Notes: generated from the sequence alone by a model not told the origin. Positions 10,547 to 19,304 are shown, counted from the stretch's first letter. The stretch: 64,000 nucleotides of DNA from an uncultured Prevotellaceae bacterium (GCA_949299545.1 CASGAM010000006.1:124001-188000), one strand, 5' to 3'. Numbers and translations: made by a program.

Positions 10547-10570
10547 CATGTTTTTTTGGAAACATGTTTT
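10547..10570 (+). terminator. Hairpin terminator after the salvage operon
   Basis: CATGTTT (10547-10553) pairs with AAACATG (10560-10566), followed by TTTT. It sits 20 nt after the kinase stop codon. Confidence 0.5.
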
Positions 10571-10587
10571 ATAGCATAAAGAAATGC

Positions 10588-10618
10588 TTGTGTAATGCTT
10601 AAAATGGAACTATCTTTG
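10588..10618 (+). promoter_or_regulatory. Bacteroidota promoter of small transcript A
   Basis: TTG at 10588-10590, 20 nt spacer, then TATCTTTG at 10611-10618, an exact TAnnTTTG -7 box. No coding frame follows; the next element is a terminator 60 nt downstream. Confidence 0.75.
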
Positions 10619-10623
10619 CAACG

Positions 10624-10709
10624 TTATCCTGAAAACAATCTTTTTACCTTAAACAAAACTAATACCTAAAAAACTAGGAAAAAGGGACGCTGTGAAGCGT
10701 CCCTTTTTT
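10624..10709 (+). ncRNA. Small orphan transcript A (about 86 nt)
   Basis: A predicted RNA from about 10624 (about 6 nt after a perfect -7 box) to the T-run at 10709. The 3' end is a strong terminator: GGGACGCT (10684-10691), loop GTGA, AGCGTCCC (10696-10703), six T. The body (10636-10674) contains CAATCTTT, ACCTTAAA, CTAATACC and AAAAAC, each the reverse complement of a block in transcript B at 19405-19443, in the matching order. No ATG lies in it. Promoter-to-terminator units of this form are typical of Bacteroidales small RNAs such as the Bacteroidales-1 family. I cannot confirm membership without a covariance search. Confidence 0.65.
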
Positions 10710-10914
10710 GTGGCATCCTCTTTTGATGCGTATGTGCCAATGTTATGGATGATTTGTAAAACATCCAAACAGAAAGTTGTGACAGTCTCTTTTGCGTGCG
10801 GCAAAGCTTTTTTTCTTGCTGTTCTGTTTTCTTTTATTAACGCTGTAGCTTTGGATTTTATTTTGATTTGTTTTATCTTGCCACTGATATTCAGTAGTCT
10901 AATCTTAAAAACAC
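10710..10914 (+). promoter_or_regulatory. aqpZ upstream region with -7 box
   Basis: TAGCTTTG at 10846-10853 matches the TAnnTTTG -7 consensus. The -33 region, TCTG at 10823-10826 with a 19-nt spacer, is imperfect. It gives a leader of about 55 nt for the aquaporin gene. Nothing else is recognisable between the terminator of transcript A and this promoter. Confidence 0.45.
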
Positions 10915-11595
10915 ATGAACATGAAAAAGTATTTGGCAGAAATGATCGGAACAATGGTTCTGGTGTTAATGGGATGTGGTAGTGCCGTTTTTGCAGGAAG
11001 TGTGGCAGGAACGGTGGGAGCAGGCGTGGGTACAATCGGTGTGGCTTTGGCTTTCGGACTCTCCGTTATTGCCATGGCATATACCATTGGCAATATTTCA
11101 GGTTGCCATATCAATCCCGCCATCACTTTGGGGGTGGCACTTTCCGGGCGGATGTCGGCAAAAGAGGCCGTATTTTACATGATTTCCCAAGTGATAGGTG
11201 CATTCATCGGGTCTGCTATCCTCTACCTTCTAATATCGACCGGCGCCAGTGACGGCCCTACGTTGACTGGTTCCAATACGTTCAATGACGGTGAAATGCT
11301 TCAGGCGTTTCTTGCCGAGACGGTATTTACCTTTATATTTGTCTTTGTCGTGTTAGGTGCTACAGATGAAAAACGTGGTGCAGGTTCTTTTGCGGGACTC
11401 GTAATTGGTTTGACATTGGCATTGATACATATTGTATGTATCCCTATTACGGGAACTTCTGTCAATCCTGCACGGAGTATTGCGCCCGCCGTATTTGAAG
11501 GCGGTGTTGCCCTGTCACAGTTATGGCTGTTTGTTGTTGCTCCGTTTGTGGGGGCGGTCTTGTCCGCTTTGGTATGGAAAGTTTTAAAGGATTAA
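10915..11595 (+). CDS. aqpZ: Aquaporin Z-like water channel
   Basis: A 226-residue MIP-family protein with six membrane helices and the two half-helix motifs HINPAITLG (near residue 63) and SVNPARS (near 183). The N-terminal AEMIGTMVLVLMGCGSAVF resembles E. coli AqpZ. The length and the serine/cysteine-rich pore surroundings favour a water channel over a glycerol facilitator. It lies in the inner membrane. ATG at 10915 and ATG at 10921 are both possible starts. The gene stands alone: its own promoter is upstream and a terminator shared with the opposing rpmA gene is downstream. Confidence 0.93.
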   Translation: MNMKKYLAEMIGTMVLVLMGCGSAVFAGSVAGTVGAGVGTIGVALAFGLSVIAMAYTIGNISGCHINPAITLGVALSGRMSAKEAVFYMISQVIGAFIGSAILYLLISTGASDGPTLTGSNTFNDGEMLQAFLAETVFTFIFVFVVLGATDEKRGAGSFAGLVIGLTLALIHIVCIPITGTSVNPARSIAPAVFEGGVALSQLWLFVVAPFVGAVLSALVWKVLKD

Positions 11596-11747
11596 TACAC
11601 TTGACATGTAAGTTGGTTTTTACCGTAAAGAAATGAACAGAACCAAACAAAGCCAAGCCAAACCAAACCAAACGGGTGGTTATCTCCCAATAACCGTATT
11701 CTATAACTGTTCTTGAAAACCGGAATATGTTTGGCAATAATAAACAA

Positions 11748-11780
11748 AGAGAGGCTGCATCATCAGGATGCAGCCTCTCT
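11748..11780. terminator. Bidirectional terminator between aqpZ and rpmA
   Basis: A perfect 13-bp stem (11748-11760 with 11768-11780) with a 7-nt loop lies between convergent genes. T-containing runs follow in both directions, so it can serve both. Confidence 0.75.
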
Positions 11781-11806
11781 TGTTATTTGTGTTCTGATGC
11801 GTTTTA

Positions 11807-12082
11807 TCAGGCTTCTGCCTGGATCTCAACAGAAACTACGCTTCTGTCCTGACGGCCTCTGTAGTTACATTTCTTGAAATTAACTACACCGTCTACCAAT
11901 GCGTAAAGCGTGTGGTCTTTACCCATGCCAACGTTCTTGCCTGGATAGTGAACTGTACCGCGCTGGCGAACGATGATGTTGCCTGCAATACATTTTTGGC
12001 CACCGAAAATTTTCACGCCTAATCTTTGAGCTGCTGACTCACGGCCGTTCTTAGAACTACCAACACCTTTTTTATGTGCCAT
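11807..12082 (-). CDS. rpmA: 50S ribosomal protein L27
   Basis: A 91-residue bL27. It starts [16 protein letters not shown] with no cleavable N-terminal extension of the kind found in Firmicutes, and contains [17 protein letters not shown] and HPGKN-like [14 protein letters not shown]. The N-terminus reaches the peptidyl-transferase centre. It follows rplU by 20 nt, the usual rplU-rpmA pair. Confidence 0.98.
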   Translation of the reverse strand: MAHKKGVGSSKNGRESAAQRLGVKIFGGQKCIAGNIIVRQRGTVHYPGKNVGMGKDHTLYALVDGVVNFKKCNYRGRQDRSVVSVEIQAEA

Positions 12083-12102
12083 TTTCTTCTACGTTTTAAT
12101 GA

Positions 12103-12420
12103 TTAAGCAATAACTTTTTTGATGGTTAACTCTGTGAACTGCTGGCGGTGGCCATTCAGTTTACGGTAACCTTTTCTTCTCTTTTTGTGGAACACCAGTA
12201 CTTTGTCGCCTTTTACCAGCGGAGAAACGACTTCGCAAACGACCTTTGCACCTTCTACTGTAGGAGCACCTACGGTGATGTTACCTTCGTTGTCTACCAA
12301 CAACACTTTCTCAAATTCAACAGCCTGGTTAGCTTCGGCATTCTGGATGTGGTGAACAAACAGTTTCTTGCCTTCTTCTGCCTTGAACTGCTGACCGTTA
12401 ATTTCTACAATTGCGTACAT
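12103..12420 (-). CDS. rplU: 50S ribosomal protein L21
   Basis: A 105-residue bL21: starts [20 protein letters not shown] and ends with the rRNA-binding [17 protein letters not shown] segment. It is the first gene of the rplU-rpmA operon. A promoter is visible about 90-120 nt upstream on the minus strand, leaving a leader with a hairpin. Confidence 0.98.
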   Translation of the reverse strand: MYAIVEINGQQFKAEEGKKLFVHHIQNAEANQAVEFEKVLLVDNEGNITVGAPTVEGAKVVCEVVSPLVKGDKVLVFHKKRRKGYRKLNGHRQQFTELTIKKVIA

Positions 12421-12500
12421 TTTTATTTTTTAATTAAACGGGTTTTTCCAGGAGGCGGTTTCCTTCGTGGAAACGCTTTGTCGAGCCTCGCAGGACTAAA
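12421..12500 (-). promoter_or_regulatory. rplU 5' leader with hairpin
   Basis: The untranslated leader contains a stem formed by GCGTTTCC and GGAAAC-CGC (plus-strand 12456-12476), with one bulged base and a 5-nt loop. Ribosomal protein leaders are often autoregulatory; here that is inference from position only. Confidence 0.35.
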
Positions 12501-12507
12501 TCGGCTG

Positions 12508-12539
12508 CAAATTTACGTTTTTTTTGTGTTATGGCCAAA
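12508..12539 (-). promoter_or_regulatory. rplU promoter
   Basis: On the minus strand, TTTG (12539-12536), 20-nt spacer, TAAATTTG (12515-12508): a full match to the Bacteroidota promoter consensus. Confidence 0.75.
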
Positions 12540-12591
12540 CGTTTCAGGTTTTTTCTAAACCTCAGATTGGTGTTTTTGGTAGGGGAACATT

Positions 12592-13530
12592 TTAAAGTTT
12601 TTGTTCTGCAAGGTATCGCTCGGCCTCAATGGCAGCTTTGCAGCCACTGGCAGCTGCTGTGATGGCCTGGCGGTAATGTGGGTCGGCCACATCTCCTGCA
12701 GCGAATACGCCAGGTATACCGGTACGTGGAGAATCACCTTCGGTGATGATGTAGCCCGTTTCGTCGGTTTTCACCCACGGCTTGAATATGTCGGAGTTGG
12801 GTTTGTGTCCGATGGCTAAGAAGAAACCATCGATGGCGATGTCGTAACGTTGTTCGTCGGCTTCACCCATTCGTTTTACGACATGAGCACCTTCCACACC
12901 GTGTTCGCCAAACAGTCCGATGGTGTTATGTTCAAAAAGAATTTCTATTTTAGGATTCTCCATAACACGTTCCTGCATGATTTTTGAAGCGCGCAGGAAA
13001 GGTTTGCGTACAATAAGATAAACTTTGTTGGCAAGTCCGGCCAGATAGGAGGCTTCCTCGCAAGCCGTGTCCCCACCGCCGACCACGGCGACTGTCTTTT
13101 TACGGTAGAAGAATCCGTCGCAAGTGGCGCATGCGCTGACACCCATGCCGGCATAGCGTTTTTCATCTTCCAGTCCTAAATATTTGGCGGTGGCGCCTGT
13201 GGCAATGATAAGGGAATCGGCTTCCACTTCGTCTCCGTTGTCGAATATTATTTTGTAAGGCACCCTGCTGAGATCTGCTTTTGTGGCTATGGCGCTCCGC
13301 ATGTCGGTGTTGAACTTTTCGGCCTGTCGCCGCAGATCGTCCATCAGTTCCGGCCCGCTGATGCCGTCCGGATAACCCGGGAAATTCTCCACTTCCGTAG
13401 TGGTGGTAAGTTGTCCGCCAGGTTGTATTCCTTCATATAATACGGGGTTGAGGTTGGCACGTCCTGCATAGATGGCTGCCGTATAGCCGGCCGGTCCCGA
13501 ACCGATAATTAAGCATCTGATATGTTCCAT
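12592..13530 (-). CDS. trxB: Thioredoxin-disulfide reductase
   Basis: A 312-residue low-molecular-weight flavoprotein that reduces thioredoxin with NADPH. It shows the FAD site GSGPAGYTAAIYA near residue 9, the redox pair CATC near residue 134, the NADPH site VGGGDTACEEA near 150, and the C-terminal FAD motif GVFAAGDVADPHYRQ near 275. It is cytosolic. It lies 35 nt downstream of the LolA-like gene and may be in the same transcript as ftsK. Confidence 0.97.
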   Translation of the reverse strand: MEHIRCLIIGSGPAGYTAAIYAGRANLNPVLYEGIQPGGQLTTTTEVENFPGYPDGISGPELMDDLRRQAEKFNTDMRSAIATKADLSRVPYKIIFDNGDEVEADSLIIATGATAKYLGLEDEKRYAGMGVSACATCDGFFYRKKTVAVVGGGDTACEEASYLAGLANKVYLIVRKPFLRASKIMQERVMENPKIEILFEHNTIGLFGEHGVEGAHVVKRMGEADEQRYDIAIDGFFLAIGHKPNSDIFKPWVKTDETGYIITEGDSPRTGIPGVFAAGDVADPHYRQAITAAASGCKAAIEAERYLAEQKL

Positions 13531-13565
13531 AATGATGGTATTGTTTGGTTATTGTAAGAATATGT

Positions 13566-14201
13566 TTAGCGCAGGTCGATGATTTCCGCTTGTGGAAAGT
13601 CATGCCGGTTGAACTCAAAGTGGTTTGCAGGGAAAGATTGTTTGTCCTCATAGCTTTGGATAGTGATGCGTGTCCAGGTTTGAGCATCATGCTGTAGGCG
13701 TACGCATAAGGGGATACGGTTGCCCTTTTCGATGTCGAGGATAATTGTCGGCAGGCTGCTTTTTTTGTCTTGTGCAATGAGAGTCACTTCGTAACAGGCT
13801 TTGCCGCGCAAGGTCGTTTCGCGCATGCTATAGTTGTAGCCTTTCTTATAGATGTTTACAAAAGCGTATGGGTTGATGTTCTGTTGCTCTTCTTCTGTTG
13901 GAGTGCTGATGTTGACCTCCTCGTTGTTTAAGACATAGCTCCATTGTGTCTGTCCGTTGTACCACGTGATCATGTCCGGGGTTGTTATCTTGAATTTGTT
14001 GCCGGAAATCTGCATGTTGCCGAAAGCACTTCCGTTTTGTTGTCCGGATGTGAACTGGTCGGCTTTGAACGACAGTTGTATGTCGCCGTTTCGTGTCAGT
14101 TTGTCTGCAGTGGCGTCCAATACCTTTTTGGCGCTCGTCTGTCCTGCCGCAGTCAGCGTGCAGAAGACGGCTGCGAGAATGGTGCTGAGGATTTTCTTCA
14201 T
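13566..14201 (-). CDS. LolA-like outer-membrane lipoprotein carrier
   Basis: A 211-residue exported protein with a signal peptide of about 20 residues ending TAAGQ. It is followed by a LolA-type sheet domain that begins SAKKVLDATADKLTRNGDIQLSF and contains SGNKFKITTPDMITWYNGQ, the conserved turn seen in LolA relatives. The role would be carrying lipoproteins across the periplasm. It sits 16 nt after ftsK, an arrangement also common in proteobacteria (ftsK-lolA), which supports the assignment. Confidence 0.85.
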   Translation of the reverse strand: MKKILSTILAAVFCTLTAAGQTSAKKVLDATADKLTRNGDIQLSFKADQFTSGQQNGSAFGNMQISGNKFKITTPDMITWYNGQTQWSYVLNNEEVNISTPTEEEQQNINPYAFVNIYKKGYNYSMRETTLRGKACYEVTLIAQDKKSSLPTIILDIEKGNRIPLCVRLQHDAQTWTRITIQSYEDKQSFPANHFEFNRHDFPQAEIIDLR

Positions 14202-14217
14202 GTTGTTTTGTATAAGT

Positions 14218-16710
14218 TTATCGCATGTTACTGAGTTTCATCTCTAGGTCCGTGTCATCAATGCACATGACTTCGCGCGGCTTGCTGCCTTGTGCGGCAC
14301 CCACTATGCCGGCTCTTTCCAGTTGGTCCATCAGACGTCCGGCCCGGTTGTAACCAATGGCAAACTTGCGTTGTATCATGGATGTGGACCCTTGTTGTGT
14401 GGCAACGATGAGGCGTGCAGCCTCTTCAAAAAGCGGATCTAAATGGGTCATGTCCACATCGCCCATGCCGCCGCCTTCGTCGCCTTCCATCTCAACCTTC
14501 GGCAGCTCAAACGGACCCAGATAGCTTTGTTGACGGGCGATGTAAGAGGCGATACGCTCCACCTCCGGCGTGTCGACGAAGGCGCATTGTACACGCACAG
14601 GTTCACTGCCGCTGAGGAACAGCATGTCGCCACGGCCTATCAGCTGGTTGGCACCGGGGCGGTCTAAGATGGTGCGTGAGTCAATCATGGCGCTGACCTT
14701 GAAAGCCATACGTGCCGGGAAGTTGGCTTTGATCGTACCGGTGATGATGTTGGTTGTCGGACGTTGCGTCGCGATAATCATGTGGATACCGACGGCGCGG
14801 GCCAGCTGTGCGATGCGGGCGATGGGCAGTTCCACTTCCTTGCCGGCCGTCATGATGAGGTCGCCAAACTCGTCGATGATGACCACGATGTAAGGCATGA
14901 AACGGTGCCCGTTTTCCGGGTTCAGTTGGCGGCTTTTGAATTTGGCGTTATATTCCTTGATATTTCTTGCTTTTGCCTTTTTCAGTAAGTCGTAACGCGT
15001 GTCCATTTCGCAACAAAGGCTTTTCAGGGTTTGTACCACCTTGTTGACATCGGTAATAATCGGTTCGCTGTTTTCATCAGCTACTTTGGCTAAGAAATGG
15101 TTTTCGATGGGTGCGTATATGCTGAATTCCACTTTTTTGGGGTCAACCATGACGAACTTCAGTTCTGCCGGATGTTTCTTGTAAAGCAGTGAGGTGATAA
15201 TGGCGTTCAGACCGACGGATTTACCTTGCCCAGTGGCACCCGCAACCAGTAGATGAGGCATCTTGGCGAGGTCTACCATGAATACTTCGTTGGTGATGGT
15301 CTTTCCGAGGGCAATCGGCAGTTCATATTCAGACTCGCGGAATTTGCGGCTGTTCAGGATGCTTTCCATCGAGACGATGTGTGGCTTGGCGTTCGGCACC
15401 TCTATGCCTATGGTTCCTTTTCCGGGGATGGGAGCAATGATTCTGATACCCAATGCGCTGAGGCTGAGTGCTATGTCGTCCTCAAGGTTGCGTATGCGTG
15501 AGATTCGTACGCCCTTTGCCGGTGTAATCTCGTAAAGGGTAATGGTCGGGCCGACCGTGGCCTTGATGGAAGAGATGCCGACGCCGAAATTTTGCAGAAC
15601 TTCGATAATCTGATCTTTGTTTTTGTTCTGCTCCTCCATGTCGATGGGGATGTTGTCGTCTGGCCGTTTATCGAGCAGTTCCAATGTGGGGTAGGCATAG
15701 TTCTCAAGGTCTAACTTGGGGTCGAACGGTTCCAATGTGCCGACGCTGTCTTTGCTCGCCACTTCCTCTTCCGTAATGGGGGCTATGTCCAGGCTGACGG
15801 CCGGCGTGCTGCCATTTTGTTGTCCGTCGGCTGCGGCCGGCTGCTCGGTTATATATTCTTCTTCCTCCTCCTCTGCGTCAGTAAATGAAGATTTCGGTAA
15901 TTCAAAATCGATGGTCTTGACGGAGTCAGTCTCGTCCGTATTGTCTTCGGGAATGTTTTGGATGGTAGTGGGGATGGGTTCTACAGGCTCTTTGCCCTCA
16001 TCGCTCTCGGTTTTCTTGTTGTTTTGTTTTGACTTGATGTAGTCCACCGGGTTCAGCAGTCTGCGCACCCAGCGTATGGTGCGCCGGCTCAGGTAAGTGA
16101 GGTAACACAAGGCAATGAATACAAGCAGTATGAATGTGCCGATAGTTCCGATGCTGCTGCCGAGCCACCCACAGACATATTGCCCGTGTCCGCCTCCGGG
16201 ATTGATGAAATTCCAGTTTTCGGAGTTTTCAAAAATGTTTTGTAAGAAAAAAGAACCTGCAACGGAAACCCAGATGGTCAGGAATGCACAGTGCAGGAAC
16301 CATCTCCAAAGTTTTACTTTATAGGCGCCCGTCAGCTTCATGGCTGCCACAAGCATGAAGATGGTGATGAAAACGGTGGCAAGTCCGAATCCGTTGGTGA
16401 AAAAATAGGCGGCGCAATAGGCTCCCAAGGCGCCTGCGTAGTTGGAAAAGCCTTCGGTGGCTGATTGTTCAAGCAATATTTGGTCTTCGGCGCCGGTGAA
16501 AAGATATGACGTATAGGCCAGCAGCATGATGAGCGAAACGACCAATAACAACAGTCCGGAGAAGAAACGTATCGTTTCATTGCGGCTGAAAGCCTTGTCG
16601 TCGTTCCCGTTTTTGTCTTTGGAGTTGCCCTTCGTCTGTTTCTGTGTTTTTTTTCCGGAAATCTGGTTGCCTAATTTGGTGGTTTGTATCGTTGCGTCTT
16701 TCTTGCCCAT
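14218..16710 (-). CDS. ftsK: DNA translocase FtsK/SpoIIIE
   Basis: An 830-residue membrane-anchored DNA pump that clears the chromosome from the division septum and activates XerCD. Residues about 50-215 hold four to five membrane helices. An acidic linker (about 230-350, with a run of glutamates) follows, then the motor: Walker A GATGQGKS near residue 490, Walker B VVIIDEFGDLI near 615, and a C-terminal winged-helix gamma domain (about 765-825) that reads polar DNA signals. The N-terminal 35 residues are Lys/Gln-rich. A -7 box (TACTTTTG, 16746-16739) lies just upstream. Confidence 0.96.
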   Translation of the reverse strand: MGKKDATIQTTKLGNQISGKKTQKQTKGNSKDKNGNDDKAFSRNETIRFFSGLLLLVVSLIMLLAYTSYLFTGAEDQILLEQSATEGFSNYAGALGAYCAAYFFTNGFGLATVFITIFMLVAAMKLTGAYKVKLWRWFLHCAFLTIWVSVAGSFFLQNIFENSENWNFINPGGGHGQYVCGWLGSSIGTIGTFILLVFIALCYLTYLSRRTIRWVRRLLNPVDYIKSKQNNKKTESDEGKEPVEPIPTTIQNIPEDNTDETDSVKTIDFELPKSSFTDAEEEEEEYITEQPAAADGQQNGSTPAVSLDIAPITEEEVASKDSVGTLEPFDPKLDLENYAYPTLELLDKRPDDNIPIDMEEQNKNKDQIIEVLQNFGVGISSIKATVGPTITLYEITPAKGVRISRIRNLEDDIALSLSALGIRIIAPIPGKGTIGIEVPNAKPHIVSMESILNSRKFRESEYELPIALGKTITNEVFMVDLAKMPHLLVAGATGQGKSVGLNAIITSLLYKKHPAELKFVMVDPKKVEFSIYAPIENHFLAKVADENSEPIITDVNKVVQTLKSLCCEMDTRYDLLKKAKARNIKEYNAKFKSRQLNPENGHRFMPYIVVIIDEFGDLIMTAGKEVELPIARIAQLARAVGIHMIIATQRPTTNIITGTIKANFPARMAFKVSAMIDSRTILDRPGANQLIGRGDMLFLSGSEPVRVQCAFVDTPEVERIASYIARQQSYLGPFELPKVEMEGDEGGGMGDVDMTHLDPLFEEAARLIVATQQGSTSMIQRKFAIGYNRAGRLMDQLERAGIVGAAQGSKPREVMCIDDTDLEMKLSNMR

Positions 16711-16738
16711 GCTTGTCTTTTGTTGCTTAAATCATCTG

Positions 16739-16746
16739 CAAAAGTA
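16739..16746 (-). promoter_or_regulatory. ftsK -7 box
   Basis: TACTTTTG on the minus strand, about 30 nt before the ftsK ATG; no good -33 box at the right spacing. Confidence 0.4.
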
Positions 16747-16789
16747 TATGAAAAACCTCAAAGATTCTATTTTTTTGCATTATTTTTTG

Positions 16790-16797
16790 TAGCTTTG
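16790..16797 (+). promoter_or_regulatory. -7 box of the DUF5063 operon
   Basis: TAGCTTTG matches TAnnTTTG, 33 nt before the chosen ATG. The -33 element is not convincing. Confidence 0.4.
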
Positions 16798-16829
16798 CGA
16801 CTTTTAGAACAGACCTTTTGACAAGTTAC

Positions 16830-17411
16830 ATGAAAGAAAACGTACATGATATTGTATATTCCCACAATACGGTGGAATTTGTGACCGTAGCGGCGGAATT
16901 CTGTGCCTATATGGAGCAGTCTGAGGGACGTCCGTGCCGGGAATTCGTAGATACGGTCCTTAAATTGCTGCCTTTGCTGTATCTGAAGGCATCGCTCCTC
17001 GAAGCGGTGGAGGCAATGGATGATTTCTATCCCGAAGAGTTCGTTTCGGAGCATGACTATGAATTTGTACGGCAGACGGTTGCCGCCATCATGGGCGACA
17101 AGGATGATTTCCTGGATTTGGGGCACGATGATGAAGTGCGGTTCAGTGATGAGCCGGTTATGAAGGCCATCTCCGAAGAGTTGGCGGACATCTATCAGCC
17201 GGTCAGGAATTTTGTGGAAACGTACAGGTTGGGCATCGAACCGAATATGGCAGAAGCGCTTGCCATGGTGCGCGAACAGTTTGAGCTGTATTGGGGGCAG
17301 CGGTTGGTGGATGCCATGCGCGAATTGCACCGGATAAAATGCCGGCCGGATGAAGGCGATGAAGACGGAAGCGGCGCCGCCGGCAGTTGGGGATGTTGTG
17401 ATGAGGATTAG
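16830..17411 (+). CDS. DUF5063 family protein
   Basis: A 193-residue acidic, probably all-helical cytosolic protein of the Bacteroidota DUF5063 family, of unknown function. The typical family start HDIVYSHNTVEFVTVAAEFC follows directly after ATG 16830; an in-frame ATG 12 nt earlier is possible. The C-terminus is a short Asp/Gly-rich tail. It is the first of three adjacent genes with an exonuclease and an rRNA methyltransferase (12-nt and 15-nt gaps), an order common in this phylum. That hints at RNA metabolism but does not show it. Confidence 0.8.
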   Translation: MKENVHDIVYSHNTVEFVTVAAEFCAYMEQSEGRPCREFVDTVLKLLPLLYLKASLLEAVEAMDDFYPEEFVSEHDYEFVRQTVAAIMGDKDDFLDLGHDDEVRFSDEPVMKAISEELADIYQPVRNFVETYRLGIEPNMAEALAMVREQFELYWGQRLVDAMRELHRIKCRPDEGDEDGSGAAGSWGCCDED

Positions 17412-17423
17412 CAGGAAGACGGT

Positions 17424-18107
17424 ATGAAGGTTCTTTATAATAAGATAGACAAGCAATCCATTCAGGAAATGCCGAGAGCGCTGTTTGAAGGACGTATTTT
17501 TGTCATTCAGACAGAAGGAGAGGCCGAGCGTGCGGTGTCGTATCTGGAAGGTTTCCCGGTATTGGGGATTGATACGGAGACAAAACCATCGTTCAAGAAA
17601 GGACAGATGAACAAGGTGGCACTGCTCCAGGTGGCCACTGACGACACATGTTTTCTTTTTCGTCTGAACAGGATAGGGCTGCCGCAGGCGTTGACCCGTT
17701 TGTTGGAAGATGACAGGATGACTAAGGTGGGGTTGTCGCTCCATGATGATTTTGTGTCGTTGCAGCGAAGGGCGTCTTTTCAACCCCGTTCATTTGTGGA
17801 ATTACAACAGAAAGTTCGTGAGATCGGAATTGAGGACATGAGCCTGCAGAAACTTTATGCCAACTTTTTCGGTCATAAGATATCAAAAGGACAACAGCTG
17901 ACCAACTGGGAGGCCGACGTGCTGAACGAAAAACAGCAACGCTATGCTGCGACCGACGCATGGGCGTGTGTGAAAATTTACAGGGAACTGGAACTGCTGG
18001 AGCGCACGAAAGAATATCGGTTGGAAATCGTTCCGGAAGAAGAAAAGGCTGAAGAACCGTCCCATGTTTCGGACGATGCCCGTTTGGCGTCAGAGAATGA
18101 AAAATGA
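17424..18107 (+). CDS. 3'-5' exonuclease (RNase D-like DEDDy family)
   Basis: A 227-residue exonuclease-domain protein. DEDD motifs are visible: GIDTETKPSF near residue 49 (Exo I), VGLSLHDDFVSLQ near 105 (Exo II) and RYAATDAWACVKIY near 173, the DEDDy-type Exo III with YxxxD. It lacks an HRDC domain, so it is shorter than RNase D and resembles the stand-alone exonuclease domain proteins of Bacteroidota. The substrate (RNA or DNA 3' ends) is unknown. The gene is followed after 15 nt by an rRNA methyltransferase, which makes an RNA role plausible. Confidence 0.88.
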   Translation: MKVLYNKIDKQSIQEMPRALFEGRIFVIQTEGEAERAVSYLEGFPVLGIDTETKPSFKKGQMNKVALLQVATDDTCFLFRLNRIGLPQALTRLLEDDRMTKVGLSLHDDFVSLQRRASFQPRSFVELQQKVREIGIEDMSLQKLYANFFGHKISKGQQLTNWEADVLNEKQQRYAATDAWACVKIYRELELLERTKEYRLEIVPEEEKAEEPSHVSDDARLASENEK

Positions 18108-18122
18108 ATCACATTATTTATT

Positions 18123-19304
18123 ATGTATAAGAATTTATATCTCAAGAGAGGAAAAGAAGAAAGTCTGAAACGCTTTCACCCGTGGGTATTCTCGGGGGCT
18201 GTACAAACTATCGAAGGTGAACCGCAAGAGGGCGAAGTGGTGCGGGTCCTGACCGCGGAAGGCGGTTTCATCGCTGTCGGCCATTGGCAAATCGGTTCCA
18301 TCGCTGTGCGTGTGTTGAGTTTTGAAGATGAGGTCATCGATGCTGCTTTCTGGAAGAAACGCATTCAGGTGGCATACGACTTGCGGCTGGCCATGCGTGT
18401 TGCCGGGCGCGAGGACAATGACATGTTCCGTCTGGTGCATGGTGAAGGTGATTTCTTGCCCGGTCTGATTGTGGACGTGTACGGCAATACGGCGGTCATG
18501 CAGGCGCACAGTGTGGGCATGCATGTCAGCAGGATGGACATAGCCCGTGCCATCGTTGAAGTGACGGGGGGAGGAGTTTCCCATGTCTATTATAAGAGTG
18601 AAACCACGTTGCCATTTAAAGCCGACCTTGAGCCGGAAAATGATTTTATCATTGGCGGACATGACCGGAACGTGGCAACCGAGAACGGACTCAGGTTTTA
18701 CATCGACTGGCTGAAAGGGCAGAAGACCGGGTTTTTTGTCGACCAGCGAGACAACCGTGCCTTGTTGGAAACTTATGCCCGTGGGCGTTCTGTCCTGAAC
18801 ATGTTCTGTTATACGGGCGGTTTCAGTGTCTATGCCATGCGCGGAGGTGCAAAAACAGTCCATTCGGTGGACAGTTCCGCCAAGGCGATAGACTTGACCA
18901 ACCGGAACATTGAGATGAACTTTCCCGGTGACGGCCGTCATGAGGCGTTTGCCGAGGATGCGTTTAAGTATCTTGATGCGATGGGCAGCCAGTACGACCT
19001 TGTTATCCTCGACCCTCCCGCATTTGCCAAACATAAAGATGCGTTGCGTCAGGCATTGAAAGGTTATACGCGCTTAAATGCCAAGGCTTTCGAGAAGATA
19101 AAGCCGGGCGGGATACTGTTTACGTTCAGTTGTTCGCAGGTGGTCAGCAAGGACCATTTCAGAATGGCAGTCTTTACTGCAGCGGCGCAGAGCGGCCGTC
19201 GTGTTCGCATCCTTCATCAGCTGCATCAGCCGGCCGATCATCCGATAAACATCTATCATCCTGAAGGCGAGTATCTTAAGGGGCTGGTGTTATATGTGGA
19301 ATAA
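18123..19304 (+). CDS. RlmI-type 23S rRNA (cytosine-C5) methyltransferase
   Basis: A 393-residue class I SAM-dependent methyltransferase with an N-terminal PUA domain (about residues 1-75, LKRGKEESLKRFHPWVFSGAV), a middle EEHEE-like region, and a Rossmann domain from about 200. Visible motifs are VLNMFCYTGGFSVYAMRGGA (SAM loop), VDSSAKAIDL, and the catalytic-site DPPAFAKHKDAL near residue 297, as in RlmI (m5C1962 of 23S rRNA). It is cytosolic and the last gene of the DUF5063 cluster. I leave the symbol open because paralogues with other targets exist. Confidence 0.9.
   Translation: MYKNLYLKRGKEESLKRFHPWVFSGAVQTIEGEPQEGEVVRVLTAEGGFIAVGHWQIGSIAVRVLSFEDEVIDAAFWKKRIQVAYDLRLAMRVAGREDNDMFRLVHGEGDFLPGLIVDVYGNTAVMQAHSVGMHVSRMDIARAIVEVTGGGVSHVYYKSETTLPFKADLEPENDFIIGGHDRNVATENGLRFYIDWLKGQKTGFFVDQRDNRALLETYARGRSVLNMFCYTGGFSVYAMRGGAKTVHSVDSSAKAIDLTNRNIEMNFPGDGRHEAFAEDAFKYLDAMGSQYDLVILDPPAFAKHKDALRQALKGYTRLNAKAFEKIKPGGILFTFSCSQVVSKDHFRMAVFTAAAQSGRRVRILHQLHQPADHPINIYHPEGEYLKGLVLYVE

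Noticed and set aside
11640-11672. Low-complexity run of CCAAA units after aqpZ
   Set aside because: Short and imperfect; no regular array and no link to a known repeat family.
16767-17783. Minus-strand open frame of 338 codons opposite the DUF5063 and exonuclease genes
   Set aside because: His/Arg/Gln-rich composition, no recognisable domain, and full overlap with two well-supported genes on the plus strand.
18135-19034. Minus-strand open frame of 299 codons opposite the RlmI-type gene
   Set aside because: Antisense shadow of a gene with clear PUA and methyltransferase motifs.
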